A DNA stretch of 64,000 nt. It comes from Struthio camelus (Eukaryota > Chordata > Aves > Struthioniformes > Struthionidae). The notes below the pieces were generated by a model that did not search any database, was not told the DNA's origin, and was given only the letters and a program-made list of their open reading frames with translations. The DNA is taken from assembly GCF_040807025.1 (NCBI RefSeq), contig NC_090943.1:141818764-141882763 (forward strand). The letters are read 5' to 3'. Positions 13,601 to 25,308 of the stretch are shown one piece after another. How positions within the stretch are numbered: the stretch's first letter is position 1; each line of letters starts with the position of its first letter. Position numbers and translations under genes: made by a program.

Positions 13601-14540
13601 TAATGTGAATTCACAGTTCTCTGTATAGTTGGTCTCCATGACTTACCATCGAGATATTCGTAGGGTTCTCCTTTTCCTTGTGAGAAATAATTTTCTAGGG
13701 CAAGTAACGTTTGTACTGTGCGTTGATCGCAGATAGACACTCTGTCTGATTTAAACAGTAGTGTTTGATGGGAGTGGCTGGGAAGATCTCTGAGAAGTGT
13801 TGAAACAAAAGATTTTGTGCCTCTTATCTTATAGTTGATTTTTGCTTCTTATTTCATACACAGAAGTGAAAGGTGGTTAGGAATAGAAAGGCTGTGGGTT
13901 AGAAAGATCCGGTGGCATCTTATTTTACATTTAATTTTGCATAACAAAATCTGTAGAAAATTATTAATTGAACTTCTAGATTTTTCAGTGTGGCAAATGC
14001 AGCATAACTTTGGCTCTTCTACTGGAATTCACTGAAATCCAAACCAAAGTGTCCAGTGACTTCAGTGGTGGCAGAACCTCACTCTTTAAATTGGGGTTGG
14101 GGTAGAATTTACGAAAGAGCCTGGAAAAATTAGGTGTTCATATTCCACTGACGCAGACAAGGAACGGGGCATTCTGCTTTCCCCCACATGCCTCTGTGGT
14201 GAATTGTAACCCACATGTCTTTTGAAAAAGGCTGCCTTCATTTATATGTCAGCTCCTGGTGTAGTGCAGAAACGGTGGGGTGAAATTCTATGTCCTGTGC
14301 CAGAGGAGTTCAGGCTAGATGATGATAAGCGGTTCCCCAGCCTTAAAATCTTTAAATCCATATGTCAGACAGAAGGTCACATGTAGACAGTAAATATATG
14401 ATGTCTTCATTGTAAATTTCCTAAACAAATGCAAATAAAGGGCAAAATGTTTGAATCACACTTACTGGCTACACTTGGAGAAGATAAGACATAGGCTGCG
14501 ATGCATTAGCTATTTGGTGTAGGTTAATATATAGATCATA
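7686..14540. other. Intergenic, no gene seen
   Basis: Mostly AT-rich single-copy DNA. A GC-richer patch at about 10,830-11,260 has overlapping open frames on both strands but no domain, codon bias or splice arrangement that I recognise. No RNA gene or mobile element could be supported. Confidence 0.5.
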
Positions 14541-14544
14541 AAAC

Positions 14545-15130
14545 TGGAAAAACTGTCTGTGATCATCTAATTTGTTTTCCAATATTACACAGCTTACAGG
14601 ACTACCTAGAGCATTTCTTTGAGAAAATAGTCAACTTTAAAATGTCTAGTGATGGAGAATCCACCACAATCCTTGGTAAATTGCTGTAATAATTACCTTA
14701 CCTGCTAAAATGTGTCTACCTTTCAAAGTTCACTGGTTCTTGTCAGACCGTTTTCTACTTGACTGAAATGCCGTATATTATCAAATTTCTAGTCCTCTAT
14801 CTGTTTCTACAGGGAGGGGAAATTTGTAACCAACTCTCCCCTTAACCTTCTCTTTGTTAAGCTAAATAGATTGGTCTGCATGAGTCTCTCATTGAAAGAT
14901 GTCCCTTTCTCTCCTTTAGCTCTTCTTTGAACCCCTTTCCGCCACCCTTCGCTAATGGTGGATCCCAGAACTAAACAGTATTTCAGTAGCAACTGCACCT
15001 CTGCCGATAGACAGGCAGCATCATTTTACATGATGTCGTTCAGTGGATCTCCTTCAGGGCATTGACCCTTTGACTCACATCCTTGCATTGAGAACTTCAC
15101 ATGCAGCAGATTATCTACCTGTGCTCCTGA
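14545..15130 (-). mobile_element. Ancient CR1/L3-type LINE fragment
   Basis: The + strand shows, in CR1 3'-to-5' order, gatcatctaat near the 3' end, then aatccaccacaatcc, ctcattgaaagatgtc, and a block containing ggatcccagaactaaacagtatttcagtagc. The last block corresponds to the CR1 segment for 'cccagaactggacacagtactccag' in copies A and B. The order and orientation match a minus-strand CR1-clade element with heavy substitution. It was identified by comparison with the young copies and family knowledge, and no intact reading frame remains. Confidence 0.65.
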
Positions 15131-18100
15131 TTTTTTACAGAGTCTTAATACATATAGACAAGATCCCGATACTATAAATATATATAACAAGCCTTGAAAT
15201 GAGCCCAGAGTTCCTGAGCTTAGTTATATTCAGTCTGAAAGGAAGCTGATCTGGCAGGAGTTGTGTGTGACGGAAGACTGGATTTCTCTGAAGGAGGGGG
15301 GCACTTCAACTGCTTCAGGAGATACACCAAAAAATTATGCCTCAGCCGTGGAGGACCACCGTCAGAACAAAATGCAGCAACTCACTTCACAAAGATATTT
15401 CTGATGTGTGGTCCAAGACCTGTGATCACTGCTTGTTTTTCCTGACAGAGTTTAAGGCATCAGGATTTTCCTACAAAGCCCCAGGAATTCTTTTGGATGC
15501 TGCCTCTTTCCCTGTTTCATGCGTATAAAGTTGAGAATGGTTCCTAACATGATCAGGATACCCAGCAAAATCAGAGAGAGTTACTTACAGAGCGACATCT
15601 GGAAAGACTTTTTATCCTTTGGGATGTATTTTAGGCTCACCTTTTAAAATGAGATGATGAGGAAACTTCTACTGTTAGATCTGTGCTTTGGGAGGGATTT
15701 GGGAACAGAAAGGAAGCGATATAGCCAGAATTATACCTGCAATGTTTGCAAGCCTGCTGTTTGTCTTTTTGCATCTACTGCTTTTGCATATATTGCTGGG
15801 TTTATTGTGTTTTCATTCATTCTCAGAAGCCTGTAGTAAGTGATGGACCAAGGGATCACTTGCTTCATGAACCCCAATACATAAATGAAGATAGTAGAAA
15901 AATCAAGGTCAACAATTGGGCTAGCCAGCATTGGCTAACTGTAACATGCACAAATTTTGGTCTAGCCTGTGTTCTTTTTCTGATTCCTCAACTTAGTTAA
16001 CAAAATAGATACACAAAATAGAAAGTCGCTAATATGACAGCAGGTGGCTTTCTACCTATGGTAAGCATAACAACGGAGTCGGTGGTTAGAGAGCTGGAAA
16101 CCCTTGCAAGTTTGGAGGCACAGGTCAAAATACCCTTTTCCTTCCCTTTGGAGACTGGGAAGCACCACATCAGTGCTTGATCTTACATAGACACTAAGTG
16201 TCCTTTTTTTCAGAAATCAGTAAAATAGCTTTCTGAGCTGGCCTGCCTATGCCCATGCACATCTTTTCCTCCCTGGACTCTGACATGACTAAGAATAGTG
16301 AAGGCAAGGTTTTGCTTCTGAAGTTATTAGTGTATTATGCGATGAGTAAAATTCCCCTACTGAGTCATCATTTCTCTAGCATGTAGTATCTGTATAACAA
16401 GTTGGCCAGAATTTCAGCACCGCATATGGCTTTTTCACACATGAGCACATTTTTTATCACATACTTGTTTGAAAGGAGATATCAATTTCAGAAAACAAAG
16501 TACACCTCTTGTTTAAAAAATGGCTGTGTGAAGTATAAAAAGCTCCGATTTCACTTTCTTCCATAAAATCCATTATGCAAAATTCCCTAGGAAAAACAAG
16601 AAAATATATATATATAGCTTAACAGTACAAAATTCAGTGTGTGTTAAAGACTGTGGACTTTGCTAAGGCAGCATCATTCTGTAGAAACCAGTGATGATAA
16701 ATACAAATATTCACCAAATTCTTCAAATTTCAGACATGGCACTGTCAGTACTGAGGTTTTTCACTATGCAGTTTTCTGTTTTAGAGCCTTGAAGCACCAT
16801 TCAGTGAGCTACTCTTGTCAGATGGTCTTTTCCTTCGGAAAGAGGGAAGTCAAAATGATATAAGAGAATATGCAGGTGAATCACTCAGTCTTTAGCAACA
16901 ACAGACAAGCCTCAGAGGTACCTTGGAGACTTGTTTCAAGTAAACATCCAAAATATAAGGCACCAGGATCTCTTTTGTTAAAGCCACTTTTGCATTGCCT
17001 ATATACTAGAGAGTCGTGATTAAATGCTTGGGGATAGCAAGTGGAGAAATCTTACTGCTTAAGACAAGTCTTTCCTGGAACAAAAAGGCGATTTGGCAGC
17101 CTCGTGTTCCTTCCCTCTCTACCTCCGTCCTTCCCAGTGCCAGGTCAGATTGAGGGGCTGTACCAAAGGGGTCCCTGAGCAGAGTGGTCATGGTCATGCT
17201 GGCTCCCCCATGTCTAAAACTTCACTGTGGTAAGACTCTGATTGTGCCTCTGCTCTACGTACTATCACTATGGTATTAAGGAAAGACACAGGCACACTGA
17301 GGTCTAAATAATTCTGCTTCTATTATCAAATAGCCCACAAGATCTTGATACAGACGAACGCAGTGATTCTGGCAGGTTTCCAGGAACAGAGCACAGAGTG
17401 GCAATCCTGGGCTCCTACCGCCTTTAATTCCTATGTGCTGTGGTCTTTTACGCTTAGTGTCTCCCTGCCCCATCGCTTACTGCAGGGTTCAGCCGGTTAG
17501 AAAAATCAGAGAGCCACAACTATTGCCCTGTTGTTGCCACCTGCTGTGGATTTTAGTCTCTTCCTGCAGACTGGCACAAGGTGTTGGGAGAGTCCTTTTG
17601 TGTGGGGAATATGTGGAGTAGGTGTTTTGTGGACCCACCTTGACTAAATGTTAGAGGGAGTGACCTGTGAGGAGGTCCTCTCTAGGCCTGTACTGCTACA
17701 GCTGGGAGACCTGCAGGACAACAACTGTCTCCAGCTCCCAATCCTGGGCTTTTTCTACTGATAATGCCTCTAAATTTTCTACCTTATTTCACTTGTAACA
17801 GTGTCCTGCCCTCCTACAGGTGGCATGGACCTTTCTTTTGTGGTCTGGCAGGAGGAAAGACTCAGGGGGCTTCTCCTCACTCCTCCTGAAATAGCACAAA
17901 GAGCAGCAGCAGGACTTCATTGTATTTATTCCAGCTTCCTCCACAGCAGATGTTAGATGGGGAGTTTCGGACATGCAAGTCTTAGGTTCCAGGCCATCCA
18001 GAAATGCTAGAATCAACAGTGTGATTGCTGAGGAGTTAGAGAATGTGGTAGTAGGAAACAACATGTAAGTACCTGAGCTTTGGAAACAGTTACGGTCATA

Positions 18101-19008
18101 TAGCAATGCAGAGGTACTAGGTGTAGCTGTATCTGTGGTTTTGAGATATAGCTGTACTTTTGCTGGAATAGTTTATTCCAGGCTGCTCTCTTCCCCAAGT
18201 AATTGCAAGAAAAAGTATAGTTTGTCAGTGCAACTGCGTCTATACTGGCTGCTTTTGTCAGGATAAACCTGTCAGACAGAGCATGCAGAAAACAGCAAAC
18301 ACACAAACAAACAAAAACAACCCAGAAGAACCCACCAAACCAAACAACCCTGCTTTTTGGGATCTGAACCAATTTTACTTTCCTTAAATTAATGGAGATA
18401 TGCACCCCACTTTTATTTATAAATCCCCAGTTGTCCTGGGATATTTTTATTTAATCAATAGGTTGATCATGTTTTTTTTTTTTTCCAGTTATGATCTTTC
18501 TTTTCTTTTCATTGTTCAGGATGGGGTTATAGTGAGTAAATTTTTGTGGTATTTTATCAAGAACAAAGAGAACAATATAAGAACTACGCAGTAGATAAGT
18601 TGCATCTGGTGAGAAGGGAAAAGTCACATGAGGGCAAATACTATTTATACTTTTCTTTTGCTTAAAGGTGTTGATAACAGCACTCATTCAGCGTTTTGAT
18701 GATAAATTTATTCGGGACCTTGAAGCAGTGCGTATGTGTTACCGAGTCAAAAGCCACCAATAATGACACAGTTTCTGAAAGGGCACTTTTCTGTGGCCAT
18801 TCTGTGACCCTACTCATATAACTACAAAATTTGCATGGTGGTTTAATTTAAAGAGCATGGCTAGCTTCTACTAAGACAACAGTGGCACAAATTTGGGGAG
18901 TACTTTGAACAGATTTCACCTGTGAAGCAAAGATTAGATTAGAGTAAACAGCTGAAAACACTAAAATACTGAAGGAAGTAATATTTGTAAACCCTATGAT
19001 GTTATGAA

Positions 19009-19032
19009 GTGGTGGTGGTGGTGGGGGGGGGG
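19009..19032 (+). repeat. GTG-repeat and G-run
   Basis: Consecutive gtg triplets run into about ten G residues. This is a short, slippage-prone simple repeat. Confidence 0.8.
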
Positions 19033-22002
19033 ACTCTATGCTGCTGAAGATGTCCTCTAAATCAGATGCAAAAGTGAAGCTTGGATGATATTTTATACTG
19101 GGGGAGGGGAATTAATGTTGTGTTCTGCCAAATATTTCAGATTGAGTAATTCTTTTCTTTTTTTTTTCCTTCCTCCGCAGTTTCCTCCTGTTGTAGAGAG
19201 CTGAATGCCAGCCAGTTAGCCACACTCCACCCCATTGTTAGCTTTGTTTAGTAGTGCCTGAAACAGCCACTATAGAGCCATATCTGGAACTTTTTGGCAA
19301 AATTTCCAATTATCACATCTTCATCCATGGTAATAAAGTTGAGAATGCTAATAGAGATAGACTGCTAGCATTCTAGGCACTTCATTATTAGTCCTGGCTT
19401 GGTTTAGAAAACACACTGGCTGATATTCCAGTAGCTGGTTTATATTAATATTGCTCTAGCTGAGAAAGACACACGACCCGTAGGAAGAATAAAAAATCCT
19501 ACACGAAAAGAGTCTTAATGGTGTGTGTGCACACCTGCGCCTTTCGGATAAAAGCAAGCAAAGCTGAATGTAACGCATCATTAGAATCTTAAAGAACATT
19601 TGATGCCCACATAGAAACCTTAACTTTTTCCATATTTGAAACATTCTTTTTTCTACTATATCCCACATATTTACTTTTTTCCTTCCTTCCTTTATGCCTT
19701 ATTACTAAGGAAATGAGGACCTTCGCACGAAAAAAAGAGCTTAGATGCTTAAAAGTTTGCCTATTCCTGCTTATATCTTCCTCGTCTGTAGGTAACAGAA
19801 CCCTCTGTAGAAGGTACTGTAATTGCTTCCAACCCAACAAGCTGCGATGAATAAAAAGGAGGAACTTTTAAACAAAGCCCCTGTTTTTATGCAGATATTC
19901 CTAGTGATACAGTATAGGTAAAATAGGTGAAGTTACGTTTTGCAGAACTACTATTGCAAGCAAAGCAGCTCTGTGGAACGAAGAAGAGTGTGAATTTTTC
20001 TTAGTAAGGTAAAGTGAGTTTGTATGTTTTCCGTAAGAGATTCTAAATGTCTCCAAATGAGATTGTTAGAAGGAATATATGGATATTATCTCCTAGTATT
20101 ATTCTCAGCAGTGTCATCAGGATCACTCTAATGTGTGAAAAGATCTTAACCAGAATTACGGCACCATTCTCCTGGTTTCTTTATAAATGCAAGAAAATAC
20201 AGTCTTTTTTCCCCCAAAGATTTAGCAGTCTAGTATGTTCTTATAATCCATCTCAGAGTTACTGCCTTGGGCTATCTCCTCTTAATTTTCCACACTCAGC
20301 AATAATTGACCATAACCTACTGAAAAAATACAGAAAAGTATTGCAATTGGAAACAATATAGAATTCTCTAGGAAACATTTATATTCCACAATAACATTTT
20401 AATATTTCAGGCTTTGCTTAATGATAGTTCACAGTTTAAACGCAGATAAACTAAAAATCAGGAAGCGTTTGCTTATTTGCTTGTTTTCGTATATGAATAC
20501 TACCAGATATCCACCTCTCCAGTTTCAGATCTTCACAGCAGCAAAGGCCTTGGATCACTTGGAGTTATTACGAACAATTTTCTAGAGCGGTCGGTCCTTT
20601 GCCAGTCACATTAGTAGGTGGAATGGTGACTATTTTCTCCTTGTGGAAGCTGTGTAGCAGCACAGTCCTACCTCCCTAAATGTAATGAGGCGACTGATTA
20701 TCTACATGTTCTGTGAATTTTGTCATGCACCTGAGACCAAAGGAAGACTGGCACAGACTAACCCATGCGGTATGTTGAACAATGACTTCTGCCTCCACAA
20801 AAGTTCGGACTGCTGGGGTTCATTGTTACAGTGATCAGCGGCTTGTAAAGGACGCAACAATAGTCTTCCACTGAAATTCTCCCCAGAAGGGAGAAGTGGT
20901 AGCAGGTATGCAGTTTAAAGTATATTATTTGGAGCTGCAGTTTCTTTATTCCTAAGCATGTCTTTTCTCATTACAGCATGGAAGATTTCTGTACAGAAAG
21001 CAGACTTTCCTTTATAACTCATGCATATGACAAGTCTGAAGTGTTAAAACAATTTCTCTACAACCATGAACAAAAAAGCAGGAGACAGATAGAAAATTCT
21101 TACCCTCAAACGCTACCCTTAACTGTCCAGTAATTCCATTATGAAGCAGAATATGGTGAACTGTTTTCTAAATGTTCTTTGGGAGAACTAGGATTAAATA
21201 CTTCAACCAAAAAACCTTCTCTTTTTTCAGCATTAAACCTTGGAAGTGCCTTCTCAGCCTTTTCCGTGGAATCAGTGTTATGCCACCGTAACACTGTAAC
21301 TTCATCTTGGAACGCCAGTGACATTGATAGGAGACATCAGGCCTCCTTCTGCCTAAGTCTTCACTTTCTATTGCTAGTGGACTTCTTAGAGCCGGTAACT
21401 CCCAAAATAAAATATTTATAACTTATTCACGATTTATTTTCAAACTTCTTTCACAGTCTGATGCACACAAGGCAATTTAAATCGCCAAAACTCTGTTTTG
21501 TAACTAACACGTCATTACAATGAATGGAAAAGTTCACGCATCTGTTGGCGTTGCATTGCTTCAGTCTGGCTGCAGAGCAAAGAAGACAACAACGCGTGGA
21601 TTTGCTGTGTGTGGAGCCTAGCTCCGAACCACAGGACAGAAACTTTAACTTTCTAACAGAGGGAGGTAAGTTCTGCAGAGCATGGAAGAGCCTCTGTCTG
21701 TGGTATTGAAGGGCTGTCATGGCCTTTCCCTCAAGGATATTAAGGGAGTTTCTTCAAGTTTAGCTGATTAATGTTACTAGAATTCTTGACAGAAGTAGAA
21801 TATGTGTTAGCCCTTTTCATAGCAAGGACATTCCCTAATCCTGGTATCAGAAAATCAGAAACCAGAAAAGTGAATCCAACCACATGTAATTTTCCATTTT
21901 AAAAAATAATCTTAAAGTTCTAATTTCAGAGTCTCAAATGATTTAAAAGTCAGGGATTCAAAATCTGCATTCTAAACTCACCAAATCTGCTGAAATCAAT
22001 AT

Positions 22003-22062
22003 ATATGTATATACACATATGGACCTATATAATGAATATAGGTGTTATATATATATATAGTC
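22003..22062. repeat. TA-rich microsatellite cluster
   Basis: Interrupted TA dinucleotide tracts, including tatatatgtatata and a longer tatatatatata run. Simple repeat with no coding content. Confidence 0.75.
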
Positions 22063-23776
22063 TACAATGTATAGTTCTATATGAATGGAGTCAAATACCA
22101 CACAATTGACCTTATTTAGATCACACATACTTTATGGTAAGCATCATTTTTGTGTCCTGTGCTGATCCATTGCCCGGGATGGCGGGATTCCAGTCTGTGG
22201 CTAAAGCTCCTAGGAGTTCTGCCCCAGTAATTAATGAAAATAGTAATAAAATATCTTTACCTTTCACCAGCGTGAATCAAAAATCCTAACTGTAAAACAA
22301 AGCTTAGAAGCAAATCCAGCTGAGTTGAACATGCTTGTTTCTACTTTCCATCCTCACTCCACACCACAATTGGTGTTCATCTGCTTTTGTTTTTCTCTTC
22401 CTTCATTTAATAGTTGGAAAAATTAATTCGTATTTTTGTTTTTATTAAGAAATGATCCAAACTCTAGTGAATTTAGGAATTTGTAAAGAGAGGATAAGGG
22501 TTTTTACATGATCCGAAGCAGTACTCCTAGATACAGAATTATTGCCTGAGAACACTGAAGCGCTCCTGCTTATTTCAAGCATTTCGTTCATCCATGCGCT
22601 AACTGGTATCACCACTCACAGCTATGTCACTTTTTCCTTTTCCCCCATTGCTTTGTGAGCTTACTTTGGATTCGAGCGTAGCATGGTACCAGTGTGATAT
22701 GGAAGTTACCGAGCGACCCTCAGCAGGAGGTTGGTTTGAGAACAATTATGCGACAGAATTGTTTAGCAGTGCAGCCCAATCTTACGTTATGACCCTTTTT
22801 CTAAATGTAGACATAACGGCACATTAAAGTAATGTTACATCTCATAAAACCTGCTGAGTGAGGGTTCAGTGAGGTTCCCCTCATTTCCCTTCTGCACAGC
22901 GGTTCCTTTGTTACCGCCTCTCCTCCAGATCCTGTGATGGACGCGAGTCCTGCGTTCGTCTAACACCAAAACAGGGCTGCCAAGATAATTTATGGGCCCT
23001 GTGGCCAACAAAAAGTCTCAGGCCTCCTTGGGCTATCTCTTAAGTCCTACTTTCCTCTGTCCATTGTGCCAGCTTGTCCTCTCAGATTTTACAGATGCCA
23101 GGAAGGGTTTCGGGAACACAAACATCGTTCAGCGCGCTCCTTTTAAACAACAGTCCTCCCCAGCTTTGCCTCTGTCTGCGGCGGTGCTTCTAGACAGAAA
23201 GCAGGGAAGCAGCGAGCAAGCACCAGGCTGGGGGGAGGGCGAGGGGGGACGGTGCAGCGGCGGGGCGCCGCTCGCTCGCCCCAGGCACGGAGAGACGGAG
23301 GCCCGCTCGCGCTGCCGCAGCCGGCCTGGCGGCACCTGGAGAAAGGCTTCTCCCAGCTCTTCTAGCGCCTTTGCTTTTTGCCTCTGGAAACCTACGTTCA
23401 GTGGAAACAGCGCTGGTACCGCAGCCGAGCTGAGCCTTTTGCAGCGGGGTGCGGGCCGGTGAAAGCTGAGGGTGCTCAGCCCTGCCCGAGATCAGGCAGT
23501 AAAAATGAAAAGCAGCCTTTGTGCCAGTTCCTTCCAGGCCTGGAGGGAGCAGAAACCCCAGACACAAGCAAGAAACACCGCGTTAAGCCTTGGGAGACCC
23601 CAAACCCCCTTTATTCCCGTGCAGCTCAGCACAAGAAGGCACGTGTCTCGGTTTAATTTGATTGCAGCCGCCCTTTCCGCTACACGGCGACATGAAAACC
23701 CCCGAGCCGTGAAGCGGCTGCGCGCCACGGAGCTGCCTGTGAGCCGGCCCCTGCCCGAGCCGCCTCTCGGCGCGGC

Positions 23777-23820
23777 GCGCTGCGCGGCCCCGGCGCGCAG
23801 GTGCGCTGCGCGGCCCCGGC
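23777..23820 (+). repeat. 18-bp direct repeat in CpG island
   Basis: The 18-mer gcgctgcgcggccccggc occurs at 23,777-23,794 and again at 23,803-23,820, a 26-bp period. This is a small local duplication in the promoter island. Confidence 0.8.
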
Positions 23821-24482
23821 GGCCCCGCTGCGCGGCCGGCGGGCGAGGGCCGCTCCGCGCAGGCTGCCAAGCGCGATAGGAAACGTAGGGCAGCGTGGCC
23901 GGGATGCGCGGGCCTGGCCGCGGGCGGGACGCGCGCACCGCGCAGCGGACGCGCTTCCCGTTTCCTCGGCGAAACCGACCCGCCGGCGGCTGCCACGTGC
24001 CCCCCGCACGGGGCGCAGCCGCCGTTTGCCCTCGCCCCCTCCGGCCGCCAGCAGCCCCGAAGGGCCGGCGCGGTGCAGCGGCGCAAAATGCGCGGCGCCG
24101 CCGCCGCTCCTCCCCCGCCCCTGCTGCGGCGCGCGCGGGGCGGGCGGAGGGGCAGGCGGAGAGGGGGGCGCCCGCCGGGGGCGCGGAGGCCGCGGGCCCC
24201 CCGCCGCGGCCCTGCGCGCATTTCTTGCTCCAATAAGCAATAATTAGGTCCTAAGCTAATGATGTGTCAGCTGATCCGCTCCCTCCGTGTGGGCGGGGGG
24301 GGGGCTGCGCCCGGAGACATCTCCATGGAAACCCTCGCCTCCCCCCGCGGCCCGCGGCCGGGGCTGCGCCGGCCCTGCGCGCCCGCGGCCCGCGCAGGGG
24401 GGCGCGCGCCATCCCTAAATGGGACAGCGCCGCCCGTCACGGCGCCGCGCCGCCGTCGCCACAGAAACTTTTGTCCCGGCGG

Positions 24483-24487
24483 CCAAT
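24483..24487 (+). promoter_or_regulatory. CCAAT box (NF-Y type)
   Basis: The sequence ggccaatcagag matches the NF-Y consensus core (CCAATCAG) and lies inside the CpG island. It is directly followed by the alternating GC tract at 24,494-24,508. This fits a position some tens of bases upstream of a CpG-island start site, but the start site itself cannot be fixed from sequence. Confidence 0.6.
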
Positions 24488-24493
24488 CAGAGA

Positions 24494-24523
24494 GCGCGCG
24501 CGCGCGCGGGGCGGGGGGGGGGG
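24494..24523. repeat. Alternating GC tract plus G-run
   Basis: Fifteen alternating G/C bases (24,494-24,508) followed within a few bases by a run of about ten Gs. Alternating GC favours Z-DNA and the G-run could take part in a quadruplex. It lies immediately downstream of the CCAAT box. Confidence 0.75.
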
Positions 24524-25207
24524 CGCGGAGCGGCGCGGGGCTCGGCCCGGTGCGCCGCCGCCGCCGCCAGCCCCGCCGCGGAGCGCGCAGCGCCGAGCGG
24601 GAGCGGGGCGCGCGGAGCGGCGCGGAGCGGAGCGGCTGGAGGCAGGCGGCGGCGGCGCGCCGGGCCGGACGCCCTGCCAGCGCCGGGGAGGTGCCGGCTG
24701 CGAGGCGGCGCGGGCGGGGCGCGGAGCCGGGCGCTGGATGGCGGCGGCGCGGGCGGGCGCGGCCGCGGACAGCCGAGGAGCGGAGCCGGCGGCGCGGCGC
24801 CTTCCCCCCCGCGGAGGGGGTGTCCTGCCTGGCGTGGCGGGGGAGAGCGCGGAGACCTCCTGCGTGAACTGAAACTGTGGCAAAGGGAGGGGGACAAAAT
24901 CAAGATTGCCTTTTCCCCCCCCCTTAAGAAAAGGGTTTCTGCTCAGCATCCGCCCGCAAACTTACTTGAATGCCTTGTAGCCAGTTTAGCCCAGAGACCA
25001 AAGGATGCCCCGGACCCGAGGAGTCCTACATGTGTGAGCACCATCATTACACTGGCAGAGCAACCGAGAGCCGCCTCCTTTCCTTTACCAACATCCTCCT
25101 GGGACTGATCTCTCTCCTCTGGTCCAATATCCGAGCCTATATCGTAGATATATATTTTTTTCCTCCATCTGCTGGGATTGCTAAGTAAATAAATAGATGA
25201 AAATTCC

Positions 25208-25214
25208 TATAAAG
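25208..25214 (+). promoter_or_regulatory. TATA-like box in leader
   Basis: TATAAAG in the context cctataaaggc is a good TATA-box match, placed about 970 bp upstream of the NOL4 ATG in AT-rich DNA. If used, it would start transcription near 25,240. It could equally be a chance match in an AT-rich stretch. Confidence 0.25.
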
Positions 25215-25274
25215 GCATCTGAAAATTCAGTGGGACTGAACATGAGGAAGTGAAATGCTCACAGACCATTACAA

Positions 25275-25308
25275 AATATATATATATATATAAAAATATA
25301 TATATATA
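25275..25308. repeat. (TA)n microsatellite
   Basis: Two TA tracts separated by a short A-run in the putative leader region. Simple repeat. Confidence 0.85.

Larger units (their letters stand above)
15131..23189. other. Intergenic, no gene seen
   Basis: AT-rich DNA upstream of the NOL4 promoter region. It contains simple-sequence stretches (19,009-19,032 and 22,003-22,062) and short chance frames. Minus-strand frames at about 17,789-18,405 show no recognisable domain. If gene order follows mammals, the next gene upstream would be DTNA, but no DTNA exon was recognised. Confidence 0.5.
23190..24870. promoter_or_regulatory. CpG island, probable NOL4 promoter region
   Basis: A sharp switch from AT-rich flanks to dense CpG with G/C runs lasts about 1.7 kb and ends 1.3 kb before the NOL4 start codon. 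Inside are a CCAAT box on + (gccaatcag, CCAAT at 24,483-24,487), a second CCAAT at 24,230-24,234, several GC-box-like runs, a near-CArG element (cctaaatggg, 24,414-24,423, one mismatch) and an AT-rich homeodomain-like island (aataattag, 24,238-24,246) next to an E-box (cagctg). Its size and position fit the main promoter and first transcribed region of NOL4. A bidirectional promoter is possible. Many long frames on both strands here reflect lack of stop codons in GC-rich DNA. Confidence 0.75.

Noticed and set aside
24421..24431. GGGACAGCGCC, resembling the right half of a REST/RE1 site
   Set aside because: A matching left half (TTCAGCACC-like) is not present at canonical or extended spacing, so a functional RE1 is not supported.
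23492..24949. Many long open frames on both strands of the upstream CpG island, up to about 230 codons
   Set aside because: They overlap each other in nearly all frames and are low-complexity Ala/Arg/Pro/Gly sequence expected from stop-poor GC-rich DNA. No domain is visible.
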